This document shows positions 16,826-25,843 of a DNA stretch of 64,000 nt, piece after piece. How positions within the stretch are numbered: position 1 is the first letter of the stretch; each line of letters starts with the position of its first letter. The notes under the pieces are model-generated. The model was not told the origin of the DNA, made no database searches, and saw nothing but the letters and a program-made list of their open reading frames with translations. Position numbers and translations under genes: made by a program. Where the stretch lies: assembly GCF_003443615.1 (NCBI RefSeq), contig NZ_CP031967.1, positions 2,976,001-3,040,000 of the forward strand, read 5' to 3'. This DNA is from Alteromonas sp. BL110. Its GTDB lineage: Bacteria > Pseudomonadota > Gammaproteobacteria > Enterobacterales > Alteromonadaceae.

Positions 16826-18139
16826 ATGATTAGCGCTCAAGAGTTTATTGCCAGACAAGACAGGCTGCTGGCACAGTGTCAACCAAACAGTGTGTGTATA
16901 GTGCCTGCCGCGGGGTTAGTAACGCGAAGCCGAGACACCGAGTATATCTTTAGGCAAGACAGCGACTTTTGGTATTTAACGGGGTTTGAAGAGCCTGATG
17001 CATGGTTAATATTGTCTAATCATCCTCGTTACGGCGAGAGTTATCGGGCTATGGTGGTTCAGGAAAAAGACAAAAGCGCTGAAATTTGGCACGGTAAGCG
17101 AGTCGGTGCTGAAGCTGCGCTTTCCCGATTTAGCCTAGATGAAGCGTTTAATACGCATGAATTAGAAGAGGCCTTGTTGGCGTCCATTCAAGGTCAAGAT
17201 AATGTGTATTTTGCTTTAGGTCATAACGAACGTCACGACCGACTATTTACTGAAGCCCTTAATACTTTGCGTGAAGCGCCAAAAGAATCATTAGCGCCTA
17301 GCGCGGTACACGATTTACGCCCCCAACTGCATGAAATGCGACTGTTTAAGTCTGCCTGTGAAGTGGCAATGATGAAAGCGGCGGGTGACATAAGTGCCCG
17401 AGCTCATAAACGGGCTATGAAATTTGCTGCGCCTGGATGTTACGAGTATCAACTAGAAGCCGAAATTCACCACGAGTTTGCCATGGCGGGGGCCCGTTCT
17501 CCGGCCTACAGCACTATTGTAGGAAGCGGTGATAATGCTTGTATTTTGCATTACACACAAAACAATGCACAGGTAAATGACGGTGATTTGATCTTGATCG
17601 ATGCCGGTGCTGAATATCAAGGCTATGCTGCAGACATTACCCGAACGTTTCCTGCAAATGGTAAGTTCAGTCACGCTCAGCGCGAAATTTACAGCGTTGT
17701 ATTAAAAGCGCAAAAAAGCGTACTGGATATGTTAGCGCCCGGCGTAACGCTTTCTGAAGCAATGCTTCACAGCGTGGAAATTATTACCCAAGGTTTAGTT
17801 GACCTTGGTGTTTTAGAAGGTAGTGTGGCAGAGAATCTTGAGAACGAAAGCTGGCGCCAGTTTTATATGCATGGGTTAGGTCACTTCCTAGGACTTGATG
17901 TGCACGATGTCGGTAACTATAAGATTGACGGCGAGGACCGCCCATTGAAGCCTGGAATGGTTATAACGGTAGAGCCCGGTATCTATATCAGTCAAGACAG
18001 TGAAGCGCCTGAAAAGTACAAGAGTATAGGTGTGCGTATTGAGGACGATGCGGTTATTACAGCGTCGGGCGTAGAAATTCTGACCTCTGAAGTGCCTAAA
18101 GAGATTGATGAAATCGAATCACTAATGGCGAAAAATTAG
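16826..18139 (+). CDS. pepP: Xaa-Pro aminopeptidase (aminopeptidase P II)
   Basis: Cytoplasmic metallo-aminopeptidase removing N-terminal residues that precede proline. It has an N-terminal AMP_N domain (ISAQEFIARQDRLLAQ...) and a C-terminal pita-bread catalytic domain. The dinuclear metal ligands are visible: Asp in LIDAGAEYQGYAADITRTFP (about residue 255-275), His in HGLGHFLGLDVHD (about 350), Glu in TVEPGIYI (about 385) and Glu in GVRIEDD (about 405). I use ATG 16826; a TTG two codons earlier is less likely. It sits between ygfB and ubiH, as in E. coli, with 47 bases to ubiH. Confidence 0.97.
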   Translation: MISAQEFIARQDRLLAQCQPNSVCIVPAAGLVTRSRDTEYIFRQDSDFWYLTGFEEPDAWLILSNHPRYGESYRAMVVQEKDKSAEIWHGKRVGAEAALSRFSLDEAFNTHELEEALLASIQGQDNVYFALGHNERHDRLFTEALNTLREAPKESLAPSAVHDLRPQLHEMRLFKSACEVAMMKAAGDISARAHKRAMKFAAPGCYEYQLEAEIHHEFAMAGARSPAYSTIVGSGDNACILHYTQNNAQVNDGDLILIDAGAEYQGYAADITRTFPANGKFSHAQREIYSVVLKAQKSVLDMLAPGVTLSEAMLHSVEIITQGLVDLGVLEGSVAENLENESWRQFYMHGLGHFLGLDVHDVGNYKIDGEDRPLKPGMVITVEPGIYISQDSEAPEKYKSIGVRIEDDAVITASGVEILTSEVPKEIDEIESLMAKN

Positions 18140-18185
18140 AACAACAAAAAAGCGCTAGAGCTAAAGCGACGGGAAGACAAATATA

Positions 18186-19589
18186 GTGGAATCAGCAGCG
18201 GTTGATGTAGTTATTATCGGTGGTGGGATTGTAGGGACCGTGCTTGCTAAAGCACTTTCAGAGAACATTTCTTTTGAAAAAGCTGAAGGTAAAAATAGCG
18301 GATTAAGTGTCGCACTGATTGACGCTGCAGATCCAAAAGAAACTAACCCCACCCTCAACGATTTTAACCCGTTTACCGATACACGAGTTATTGCGTTAGC
18401 AAGGCGTACGGTTAACGAATTAGCCGATGTTGGTTTAAGCCTCGATGATTTAGCAAAACAGCACAACGGCGAACTACCTCCCAAAATAAAGCAGATAGAA
18501 GTTAGCGATAAGGGACACCTTGGCCTTTTAAACCTGCATAGCCTAGATTATCACATCGACGCGTTTGGCCAGGTAGTAAGTTTAAGTGCACTCACCCGCC
18601 TAGCTGCAAATGCAAGTACAGCGTATCAGCACATAGCGCCTGCAAAAGTGACCGGCGTTGAACAGCACCGCGACCATGTAGACGTTTTGCTAGATAGTGG
18701 AGATGTACTAACCACTAAGTTGCTGATACTTGCAGATGGTGGTCGTTCAGGTTTAGCCGAGCGTGTGGGTATTACCAAAACAGTCAGTGATTATCACCAA
18801 ACCGCCATCGTATTTAACGTGCATACGCAAATGCCTCATGAAAACAAAGCGTACGAACGCTTTACCGATTCTGGCCCCCTTGCTTTTTTACCCTTTGATA
18901 GTGAGATTAACGGCGTAAAAGCAAATGGCAATGGTTTTTCAGTGGTATGGACGTTAGAAACACAAGCCGCTAAAACACTTATGGAAATGGATAAAGCATC
19001 GTTTATTAACGCGCTTCAACAAGCTTTCGGTTATCGTCAGGGCAAAATACTAAGAGTGAGTAATACGGCTAGCTATCCATTGGCGCTTACTAAAGCGCAG
19101 CAAGTCACCAGCCACCGAACGGTAGTGGTGGGGAATTCTGCGCAGGCGCTACATCCTATAGCGGGGCAGGGGTTCAATTTGGGCTTACGCGATTTGAGTG
19201 CCTTAGTATCTGTACTAAAAAGAGAGTCCGTATTGAAAAGAGAGTCTGTACTAAAAAGTGCTGTATCTGAGCTTTCTATGTCGCGAGGGGTTACGCAAGA
19301 AAACGCTCAAAAAAAGCAAGCGGAAGGTGGCGCTGACTTTGACGCTGGCGCTTTTGCTATCGTTCAACGCTATGCGAACGAACGTAAAAAAGATCGCGAC
19401 AACACGATTGCACTTACCGATACCTTAGTGCGAACTTTCTCCAACCAGTATTTTCCTACCGTTATAGGCAGAAATGTTTCCTTACTTGCATTAAGCATGA
19501 TGCCGCAAGTGAAGAAAACCTTTGTAAAGCACACCACGGGTTATGGCGTAACACCACACGGAAATAGAGATAACAATGCAGCATGTTGA
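18186..19589 (+). CDS. ubiH: 2-octaprenyl-6-methoxyphenol hydroxylase UbiH, with an internal insertion
   Basis: FAD-dependent monooxygenase of the aerobic ubiquinone pathway. The N-terminal dinucleotide fold VVIIGGGIVGTVLAKAL and the FAD/flavin-binding segment GNSAQALHPIAGQGFNLGLRDL (about residue 318) are intact. The start is GTG 18186. At 467 residues it is longer than the usual roughly 390-400. Extra sequence lies near residues 340-395, right after the conserved GQGFNLGLRDL helix, and starts with a VLKRES tandem repeat coded by 18-bp units (19212-19265). The stop lies 14 bases inside ubiI, so the two are translationally coupled. Confidence 0.93.
   Translation: MESAAVDVVIIGGGIVGTVLAKALSENISFEKAEGKNSGLSVALIDAADPKETNPTLNDFNPFTDTRVIALARRTVNELADVGLSLDDLAKQHNGELPPKIKQIEVSDKGHLGLLNLHSLDYHIDAFGQVVSLSALTRLAANASTAYQHIAPAKVTGVEQHRDHVDVLLDSGDVLTTKLLILADGGRSGLAERVGITKTVSDYHQTAIVFNVHTQMPHENKAYERFTDSGPLAFLPFDSEINGVKANGNGFSVVWTLETQAAKTLMEMDKASFINALQQAFGYRQGKILRVSNTASYPLALTKAQQVTSHRTVVVGNSAQALHPIAGQGFNLGLRDLSALVSVLKRESVLKRESVLKSAVSELSMSRGVTQENAQKKQAEGGADFDAGAFAIVQRYANERKKDRDNTIALTDTLVRTFSNQYFPTVIGRNVSLLALSMMPQVKKTFVKHTTGYGVTPHGNRDNNAAC
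19212..19265 (+). repeat. 18-bp tandem repeat inside ubiH
   Basis: There are two full units (GTACTAAAAAGAGAGTCC and GTATTGAAAAGAGAGTCT) and a third partial unit, each coding VLKRES in frame. The repeat starts the segment that makes this UbiH longer than usual. Confidence 0.85.
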
Positions 19590-20748
19590 TATAGCAATAG
19601 TGGGTGGCGGAATTGTAGGGTTAACCCTAGCCGCTGCGCTCAAGAACAGTGAACTAAATGTAGCGATTATCGACAAGTCATCTTGCTATCAGGCACTTGC
19701 AGATAAGCCGACGGCGCGTGTTAGCGCAATCAATCAGGCTAATATTAAAGCGCTGCAACAGTTTGATGTGTGGCCCCATTTACAACAAGACCGCGCCAAC
19801 CCGTACACTGCAATGCATGTGTGGGACAAAGACAGCTTTGGTGATATACATTTTTCATGTGACGAGATGGGTAGCGATACACTTGGTGTGATTGTAGAGA
19901 ATCAAGCTTTAGTTAATGCACTGTCTAAAGCTGTGGAAGCGCAGCCTAATGTAGAGTTGATTACTGCGAGTATTGATAGAGTATTAGCTGGCCCGAATCA
20001 AACCATGCTGATGCTAGACAACGACGACGTGCTAAGCTGCAGATTGCTTGTTGGCGCAGACGGCGCTAACTCTTTTGTAAGGAAGCAAGCTGGCTTGCCC
20101 ATTACCTTTAAAGATTATGAGCACACAGCTATTGTAGCTAATATCAAAACCGACGAGTCGCACAACAATGTGGCGCGACAAGCGTTTACGCCCACAGGCC
20201 CGCTAGCGCTTCTTCCAATGGCTGAACCAAATGTCTGCTCGATTGTCTGGTCGCAAACGCCAGAGCAAGCAAGCGCGCTGATGGCGTTGGATGATAACGC
20301 TTTTTGCCATGCGTTAACCGCCGCAAGTAATAGCGTTCTAGGCACTATTTCGCTTGAAACCGAGCGCGCCGCGTTTCCATTAACCATGCGCTATGCAAGG
20401 CAATGGGCCAAAGATGGGGTGGTGTTAGTGGGCGATGCTGCGCATACCATTCACCCGCTAGCCGGGCAGGGAGCAAACCTCGGAATGCAAGACGCCCTCG
20501 CGCTGGCCGAGTCACTAATCAGTCTAAGCGCTGCTGGTAAAGATATCGGTTTATACAAGCACCTTAGAAGCTACGAGCGAAGCCGTAAAACAGAAGCCAC
20601 AAAAATGATAGCTGCAATGGACGGCTTCAAATTCTTATTTGACGGCAACGACCCGCTCAAAAAGCTAGTTCGCGGCATAGGGCTTTCAGCCACAGACAAA
20701 CTCACAACCATCAAAAACGCTTTCGTCAGCCACGCCATGGGCCTTTAA
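19576..20748 (+). CDS. ubiI: UbiI/VisC-type ubiquinone biosynthesis FAD monooxygenase
   Basis: Second FAD hydroxylase of the UbiH/UbiF/VisC/COQ6 family, expected to act in aerobic ubiquinone synthesis (C5 hydroxylation by UbiI in E. coli). The Rossmann motif is IAIVGGGIVGLTLAAAL at the N terminus. The second FAD motif is GDAAHTIHPLAGQGANLGMQDALALAESL (about residue 295). The 390 residues are normal. The ATG overlaps the end of ubiH. The gene order pepP-ubiH-ubiI supports UbiI over the related UbiF. A repeat cluster and a hairpin terminator lie just after the stop. Confidence 0.93.
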   Translation: MQHVDIAIVGGGIVGLTLAAALKNSELNVAIIDKSSCYQALADKPTARVSAINQANIKALQQFDVWPHLQQDRANPYTAMHVWDKDSFGDIHFSCDEMGSDTLGVIVENQALVNALSKAVEAQPNVELITASIDRVLAGPNQTMLMLDNDDVLSCRLLVGADGANSFVRKQAGLPITFKDYEHTAIVANIKTDESHNNVARQAFTPTGPLALLPMAEPNVCSIVWSQTPEQASALMALDDNAFCHALTAASNSVLGTISLETERAAFPLTMRYARQWAKDGVVLVGDAAHTIHPLAGQGANLGMQDALALAESLISLSAAGKDIGLYKHLRSYERSRKTEATKMIAAMDGFKFLFDGNDPLKKLVRGIGLSATDKLTTIKNAFVSHAMGL

Positions 20749-20762
20749 ACCCAAAAAATAAT

Positions 20763-20856
20763 GGGGGCAGAGTACATTTCACAGCTTCAATAATGGGGTC
20801 AGAGTACATTATTTCGATTTTACGCTGAGCAAAGCTAAGTAATGTACTCTGACCCC
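20763..20856. repeat. REP-like cluster GGGGTCAGAGTACATT (three copies)
   Basis: Two direct copies (20763-20778, with one T to G change, and 20795-20810) and one inverted copy (20841-20856) lie just after the ubiI stop. The last two form an inverted pair around about 30 bases, the usual layout of REP/BIME units. The same sequence flanks the tyrosine transposase gene at 60 kb. Confidence 0.88.
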
Positions 20857-20883
20857 ATTCTTGGCGTTGAGATAGTTAGCGGT

Positions 20884-20910
20884 AAAGGATACTCTTCGGT
20901 ATCCTTTTTT
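20884..20910 (+). terminator. Terminator after ubiI, close upstream of the M28 peptidase gene
   Basis: AAAGGATAC / GTATCCTTT stem, TCTTCG loop, six T. It would end the ygfB-pepP-ubiH-ubiI operon. It lies only 17 bases before the next start codon at 20928. Confidence 0.85.
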
Positions 20911-20927
20911 ATTTGTACCAACGGTTT

Positions 20928-22637
20928 ATGACTATTTCTCTTTTCAAACCTTTTCGAGTCTTGTCTTTCGCTTACGCCTCTCTATTTACCACTGCTCTTT
21001 CTATTAGCTTAGCGAATGCAGAAACTACTATCAAAAACGCTGGTGAAGCATCTTTGGCAACGCTAACAAGTGAGAAGATGAAGCTTGGTAACGTTCCTAT
21101 TAATTTAGGCGTTTATCGCGAGCATGTTAAAACCCTGGCTAGTGATGAGTTTGAAGGGCGAGGGCCGTTATCAGAAGGCGAGAAGAAAACCGTAGAATAC
21201 TTGGTGGCAAAGTATAAAAAGTTAGGGCTGAAACCAGCTTTTGGTGAAAGCTATACTCAAGCGGTTCCTCTCGCGAAAATTACGCCTAGTGACATGAGTT
21301 CATTAAGTATTGGCGACCTTTCTTTTGAAGCGGGAAGCGAATTTACTGCTCGAACACAACGTATAGTAAATGAATACTCACTAACTGATAGTGAGCTGAT
21401 CTTTGTGGGATACGGTGTAAACGCGCCCGAGTACAACTGGGATGATTACGCCGGCCTTGATGTTAAAGGAAAAACGGTCGTAATGCTGGTAAACGACCCA
21501 GGTTTTGCTTCTAAAGATCCAAACCTTTTTCAAGGCAATGCCATGACCTATTACGGTCGTTGGACATACAAATACGAAGAAGCCGCTAGGCAAGGCGCAG
21601 AAGCTGTTTTCATTGTTCATGAAACCATGCCTGCTGGCTACGGCTGGGGCGTTGTTGAAAACTCAAATTCTAATACCAAGTTCAGCTTAGTTGATGGCAA
21701 CAATAATGCGTCACAAGTAGGCGTGATGGGTTGGCTTCATCTTAATGCTGCCAGGGAGATTTTTGAAAAAGCCGGCTCAGATTACGGCGAGCTTAAAAGA
21801 AAAGCATCCAAGCCCGGCTTCACGCCTATCTCTTTAAACACCAAAGCTTCACTAAAATTCACCAATGCTATCGAGCATGCTGAATCGCAGAATGTTGCCG
21901 GTATTATAGAAGGCACCTCAAAGCCAGAAGAGTGGGTAATGCTGCACGCGCATTGGGACCACCTTGGTAAAGTGGAGAAGAACGGCAAAACCACCATCTA
22001 CAATGGTGCGGTAGATAATGCGTCAGGCACAGCGGGTGTATTAACCCTTGCCGACGCGCTTACAAAAACGGAAAAAGCATTCTCTCGAACTATAATGTTC
22101 AGTGCGTTTACCGCAGAGGAAACCGGTTTGTTGGGAGCTGACTATTTTGCCAATAACCCACCTGTACCCACCAAGAGCATGGTAGCATTTTTAAATATCG
22201 ACGGCATGAATGTAAACGATGATGTGGATTATATCTTGCAGTATGGCGAAGGCTATCTATCTATTGAAGATGATTTAGCGACGGCAGCAGCGTTACAGGG
22301 GCGAACCGTTAAGATGGACCCGCGCCCTCAAAATGGCCTGTTCTTCCGCTCTGATCATTTCGCACTTGCCAAACAGGGCGTTCCCTCTATTTTGTTTATG
22401 AGCTTAGGCGATACCGACCCAAGCTTTATCGCTAAACGCTACCACAAAGCAGACGATGACTATCTTCAAAGCTGGACATTAGGTGGCGTAAAACAAGACC
22501 TATCTCTTATTGGAACCATGCTTACTCATTATGCCCAAGGTGATGTATGGCCTTATTGGAAGCGCGAAAGTGACTTCAAAGCAAAGCGTCTACAGGCGTT
22601 GTCTGGTAGCGAAACTAACGATACTAAAACACGCTAA
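20928..22637 (+). CDS. M28 family metallopeptidase (secreted, PA domain)
   Basis: Exported zinc aminopeptidase-type peptidase of 569 residues. A signal peptide spans residues 1-31 (ending SLANA). A PA-type insert (about 150-290) precedes the M28 catalytic core. Metal ligands are visible in LHAHWDHLGKV (His), GAVDNASGTAGVL (Asp), FTAEETGLLGADYF (Glu pair) and SDHFALAKQGVPSILF (His). The start is taken at ATG 20928; the ORF also allows TTG 20913. A strong terminator hairpin ends 17 bases before the start, so this gene's promoter is either upstream of the hairpin with read-through, or the 5' leader is very short. Substrate is unknown. Confidence 0.9.
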   Translation: MTISLFKPFRVLSFAYASLFTTALSISLANAETTIKNAGEASLATLTSEKMKLGNVPINLGVYREHVKTLASDEFEGRGPLSEGEKKTVEYLVAKYKKLGLKPAFGESYTQAVPLAKITPSDMSSLSIGDLSFEAGSEFTARTQRIVNEYSLTDSELIFVGYGVNAPEYNWDDYAGLDVKGKTVVMLVNDPGFASKDPNLFQGNAMTYYGRWTYKYEEAARQGAEAVFIVHETMPAGYGWGVVENSNSNTKFSLVDGNNNASQVGVMGWLHLNAAREIFEKAGSDYGELKRKASKPGFTPISLNTKASLKFTNAIEHAESQNVAGIIEGTSKPEEWVMLHAHWDHLGKVEKNGKTTIYNGAVDNASGTAGVLTLADALTKTEKAFSRTIMFSAFTAEETGLLGADYFANNPPVPTKSMVAFLNIDGMNVNDDVDYILQYGEGYLSIEDDLATAAALQGRTVKMDPRPQNGLFFRSDHFALAKQGVPSILFMSLGDTDPSFIAKRYHKADDDYLQSWTLGGVKQDLSLIGTMLTHYAQGDVWPYWKRESDFKAKRLQALSGSETNDTKTR

Positions 22638-22679
22638 AACGGTAGGTTAAAATACGAATTTCAAGGTAGTGCGACGCTA

Positions 22680-23555
22680 ATGAGTTGGGTCTTATTCACA
22701 TTGGGCGCGGTAATCATGCAAACCGTGCGCAATGCGCTGCAAAGCAAACTAAGTAGTTCAGTTAACACCTCAGGTGTTACGCTATCACGCTTTATCTTGG
22801 CTCCGCCCATAGCCCTTGTTTATTTGCTTATTCTCTATAGCAGTAGTACCAGCAAGCTGCCGCAATTTACGGGCTCATTTATCGCAGTGATCTTGTGCGC
22901 TTCCCTACTTCAAATAGCGGCCACCTCACTTATGGTGATTTTGTTTAAGCAAAAAAACTTCGCTATTGGAGCAGGCTTGGCAAAAAGTGAAGCTTTAGTG
23001 GCGGGAGTGGTAGGCATGCTCTTTTTTGGCAGTTACTTAACACCCCTTGGGTGGGCTGGCATAGTCATAGGCGGTGTTGCTGTATTTGTATTAAGCAGTG
23101 GGAATAGGCTTCAAGGCATTAGTTTAAAAACTATGTTGCTTGGTCTTGCCTGTGGCACCTGTTTTGCTCTCACGTCTTTATTAGTGCGTGAAGCTAGCCA
23201 TATACTTAATATACAACACACCCTTGCAGCAGCTTGGGTTCTTTTATGGGTACTTTGCGTTCAGGCGGCAGCTTTAAGTGGTTATATTACGCTAACTAAA
23301 CCATTTGTATTTAAGCAATTAATAAGCGCTAGAAAGCAGGTGCTAGCGATTAGCACGGTAAGTTGTTTGGGCTCAATTTGTTGGTTCACGGCCATGGCAC
23401 TACAGCATGTTGCGCTGGTAAAAACACTTGGGCAGTTAGAGGTGTTGCTTACCTTGGTACTCTCACATTACTGGCTAAAAAATGCAGTTACAAAACGCGA
23501 AATTATTGGGCTGCTCTTAATTGGCGTTGCCGCTATTATGGTGATGTGGGCTTGA
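22680..23555 (+). CDS. EamA/DMT superfamily permease
   Basis: Inner-membrane transporter of 291 residues with about ten predicted helices in two EamA-like halves (first about residues 2-138, second about 150-290). Family members export or import small metabolites; the substrate cannot be predicted. It lies 42 bases after the peptidase gene and 78 bases before the phosphodiesterase gene on the same strand, so co-transcription is possible. Confidence 0.85.
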   Translation: MSWVLFTLGAVIMQTVRNALQSKLSSSVNTSGVTLSRFILAPPIALVYLLILYSSSTSKLPQFTGSFIAVILCASLLQIAATSLMVILFKQKNFAIGAGLAKSEALVAGVVGMLFFGSYLTPLGWAGIVIGGVAVFVLSSGNRLQGISLKTMLLGLACGTCFALTSLLVREASHILNIQHTLAAAWVLLWVLCVQAAALSGYITLTKPFVFKQLISARKQVLAISTVSCLGSICWFTAMALQHVALVKTLGQLEVLLTLVLSHYWLKNAVTKREIIGLLLIGVAAIMVMWA

Positions 23556-23633
23556 TGTTCTGTAATTTTTCCTTTTTTTGCTCAGCTTTCAAAGGCCTAA
23601 GAAATAGATATTTTTTTTGGGGATAAAGAAATT

Positions 23634-24677
23634 TTGAAATATATATTTGGCTTTTTGATTTTCTCAGCGCTAAGCGCTTGCAGCACTGTATCAGTGAAAG
23701 ACAGTGAAAAGGAATACGACACTGCCATTGAAGCAAGCAAAAGAAGCGTTGCGCCTGCATTTCAACTTGTTACATTAGGCGATACAGGCGGTATTAAAGA
23801 CGGCAATTTGAGCGCATTTTTACTGAGAAGTTTAGAAGAGGAACGCTATGTTGCCCTAGACGCAGGAAGCATTGTTAATGGCATTGATGTTGCGCTGGAA
23901 GAAGGGGCTTTTGACAATTTAAAAAGCAAGCCCGACGATAACCTGCGAGCTAACGGCAATATACTGCATAATCACGTTGCTGCATACTTGATTAGCCATG
24001 GTCACCTTGACCATGTAGCAGGGTTACTCGTGGCTTCACCAGATGATAACAATAAACCCATATATGCCTTAAAGTCAGTAAACGACACCATGGGGGCGAC
24101 CTACTTTAATTGGCAGGCATGGGCAAACTTTACGAATCGAGGCTTAGAGCCAAAGCTAAACAAATACGATGTTGTCGATTTGGCACCGAAACATTCTACT
24201 AGCATCGAAGGCACCAATTTAACGGTAACGCCCTTTAGTTTAAGCCACCCTTTAGAATCGACGGCTTTTGTTATTGAAAGTGGCGACGATATGTTTGTTT
24301 ATTTTGGTGATACTGGCACCGACGATGTCGAGAAAGAAGGAAAGCTGGGCGTAATATGGCGCTACCTCGCACAGCAAATGCGAAGCAAAACGCTAAGAGG
24401 TATGGTTATTGAAGTGTCTTTTGATAACAGTTGCCCTGACAATCTACTGTTCGGACACCTTACGCCTAAGTGGTTAATGCAAGAACTTACTCGCTTTTAC
24501 AAACTAGTTGAAGATAAAAGCCAGATTCCAGACATAAATATTGTGATAAGCCACATCAAGTACAGTTTAAAAGCAGGAGAAAACCCACGTTCTGTCATAT
24601 CAAAAGAGCTAGAGCAGGCTAATAAATTAGGCTTTAATTTCATACTAGCCACACAAGGTCAGTCGCTCATCTTCTAA
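23634..24677 (+). CDS. Class II 3',5'-cyclic-nucleotide phosphodiesterase lipoprotein (CpdP-like, MBL fold)
   Basis: Metallo-beta-lactamase-fold enzyme of the class II cyclic nucleotide phosphodiesterase family (Vibrio fischeri CpdP, yeast Pde1). The start is TTG 23634, preceded by GGGGA, and it opens a lipoprotein signal with lipobox LSAC, so the protein should be envelope-anchored. The metal motif is SHGHLDHVAGL (about residue 122). Further ligand regions are SHPLEST (about 203) and YFGDTGTDD (about 223). The envelope location suggests breakdown of external cyclic nucleotides rather than control of internal cAMP. The 347 residues are close to CpdP. Confidence 0.88.
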   Translation: MKYIFGFLIFSALSACSTVSVKDSEKEYDTAIEASKRSVAPAFQLVTLGDTGGIKDGNLSAFLLRSLEEERYVALDAGSIVNGIDVALEEGAFDNLKSKPDDNLRANGNILHNHVAAYLISHGHLDHVAGLLVASPDDNNKPIYALKSVNDTMGATYFNWQAWANFTNRGLEPKLNKYDVVDLAPKHSTSIEGTNLTVTPFSLSHPLESTAFVIESGDDMFVYFGDTGTDDVEKEGKLGVIWRYLAQQMRSKTLRGMVIEVSFDNSCPDNLLFGHLTPKWLMQELTRFYKLVEDKSQIPDINIVISHIKYSLKAGENPRSVISKELEQANKLGFNFILATQGQSLIF

Positions 24678-24842
24678 TTGCCGTTGGGAATAGTGAAGTA
24701 AGTAAACGTTCGAGTAATCAGGTCTTTAGTTATACTTTTGTCGCGTTTTACGACTTTGTAATCAAAATCTATATAGGTAATCTCTCAAAATTTTTACTAG
24801 CTGTTACACTTACCTGATAATCGTTAATAAAGGAAACACGTG

Positions 24843-25775
24843 ATGTCAGAACGAAAGTTTAGATTAGTTACCCGAAGTGATTTTGACGGGCTAGTATGCG
24901 CAGTATTACTGAAAGACTTAGACATGATTGATGATATTTTGTTTGTGCACCCTAAAGACATGCAGGACGGCAAAATAGACATCGCTGAAAACGACATTAC
25001 AACTAACTTGCCTTACGTAGAAGGCTGCCATTTAGCCTTTGATCACCACCTTAGTGAAACCGTACGAAACGCTAGCGATATCGAGAATCATATTATCGAC
25101 CCAGAAGCACCGTCAGCCGCTCGAGTAGTGTATGATTATTACGGTGGAGCCGAGAAATTTCCTAATATCTCAGTAGATATGATGGACGCGGTAGATAAAG
25201 GCGACTCAGCGCAGTTTTCAAAAGAAGAAATTTTAGAGCCTACCGACTGGGTGCTTATGAATTTCATTATGGACGCGCGTACTGGGCTTGGTCGTTTCAG
25301 AGACTTTAAAATCTCGAACTATCAGCTAATGATGAAGCTGATTGATGCGTGTAAAGACCACAGCATTGAAGAAATACTGCAAATGGAAGACGTGGCCGAG
25401 CGCGTGAGTTTGTACCACGAGCACAATGAAATGGCGAAGGCGCAAATTGCTAAGTGCTCTACCGTACACGATAACCTTGTGGTACTCGATTTAACCGAAG
25501 AAGAGACTATTTACGCCACGAACCGCTTCGTTATTTATGCCATGTACCCAGACTGCAACATTTCTATCCACAAAATGTGGGGGCTTAAAAAGCAGAACGT
25601 GGTGTTTGCAATTGGTAAGTCCATTACAAATCGTAGCTCTAACACCAATGTGGGTGAACTGTGTTTGAAGTATGGTGGCGGCGGCCACATGAATGCGGGT
25701 ACCTGCCAAGTTGAAACTAGTAAAGCAGAGACTGTGCTTGCTGAGCTTATCGACACCATCACAAATGATGGCTAG
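24843..25775 (+). CDS. DHH/DHHA1 family phosphoesterase-like protein
   Basis: A 310-residue protein with the DHH phosphoesterase layout. The N-terminal metal segment is TRSDFDGLVCAVLL. The DHH motif is AFDHHLSE (about residue 72), followed by DAVDKGD (about 120) and the C-terminal DHHA1 glycine motif YGGGGHMNAGTC (about 280). Relatives include NrnA-like oligonucleotide or pAp phosphatases and exopolyphosphatase-related proteins; the substrate is not certain. ATG 24843 is chosen, with AAAGGA upstream; a GTG one codon earlier is also open. It is monocistronic, ending at a repeat pair. Confidence 0.85.
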   Translation: MSERKFRLVTRSDFDGLVCAVLLKDLDMIDDILFVHPKDMQDGKIDIAENDITTNLPYVEGCHLAFDHHLSETVRNASDIENHIIDPEAPSAARVVYDYYGGAEKFPNISVDMMDAVDKGDSAQFSKEEILEPTDWVLMNFIMDARTGLGRFRDFKISNYQLMMKLIDACKDHSIEEILQMEDVAERVSLYHEHNEMAKAQIAKCSTVHDNLVVLDLTEEETIYATNRFVIYAMYPDCNISIHKMWGLKKQNVVFAIGKSITNRSSNTNVGELCLKYGGGGHMNAGTCQVETSKAETVLAELIDTITNDG

Positions 25776-25808
25776 CGTTAACTAGAATAGAAGCGGTGGG
25801 GCAGAAAA

Positions 25809-25839
25809 AGTACTCTGACCCCTTTTTTACTCTGACCCC
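25809..25839. repeat. Tandem REP-like copies between the DHH and LysR genes
   Basis: Two direct copies, AGTACTCTGACCCC (25809-25822) and TACTCTGACCCC (25828-25839), are each followed by a T-run. They sit between the convergent DHH and LysR genes and end 4 bases before the LysR stop. They belong to the AGTACTTTTTT variant of the repeat family. Confidence 0.82.
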
Positions 25840-25843
25840 TTTT

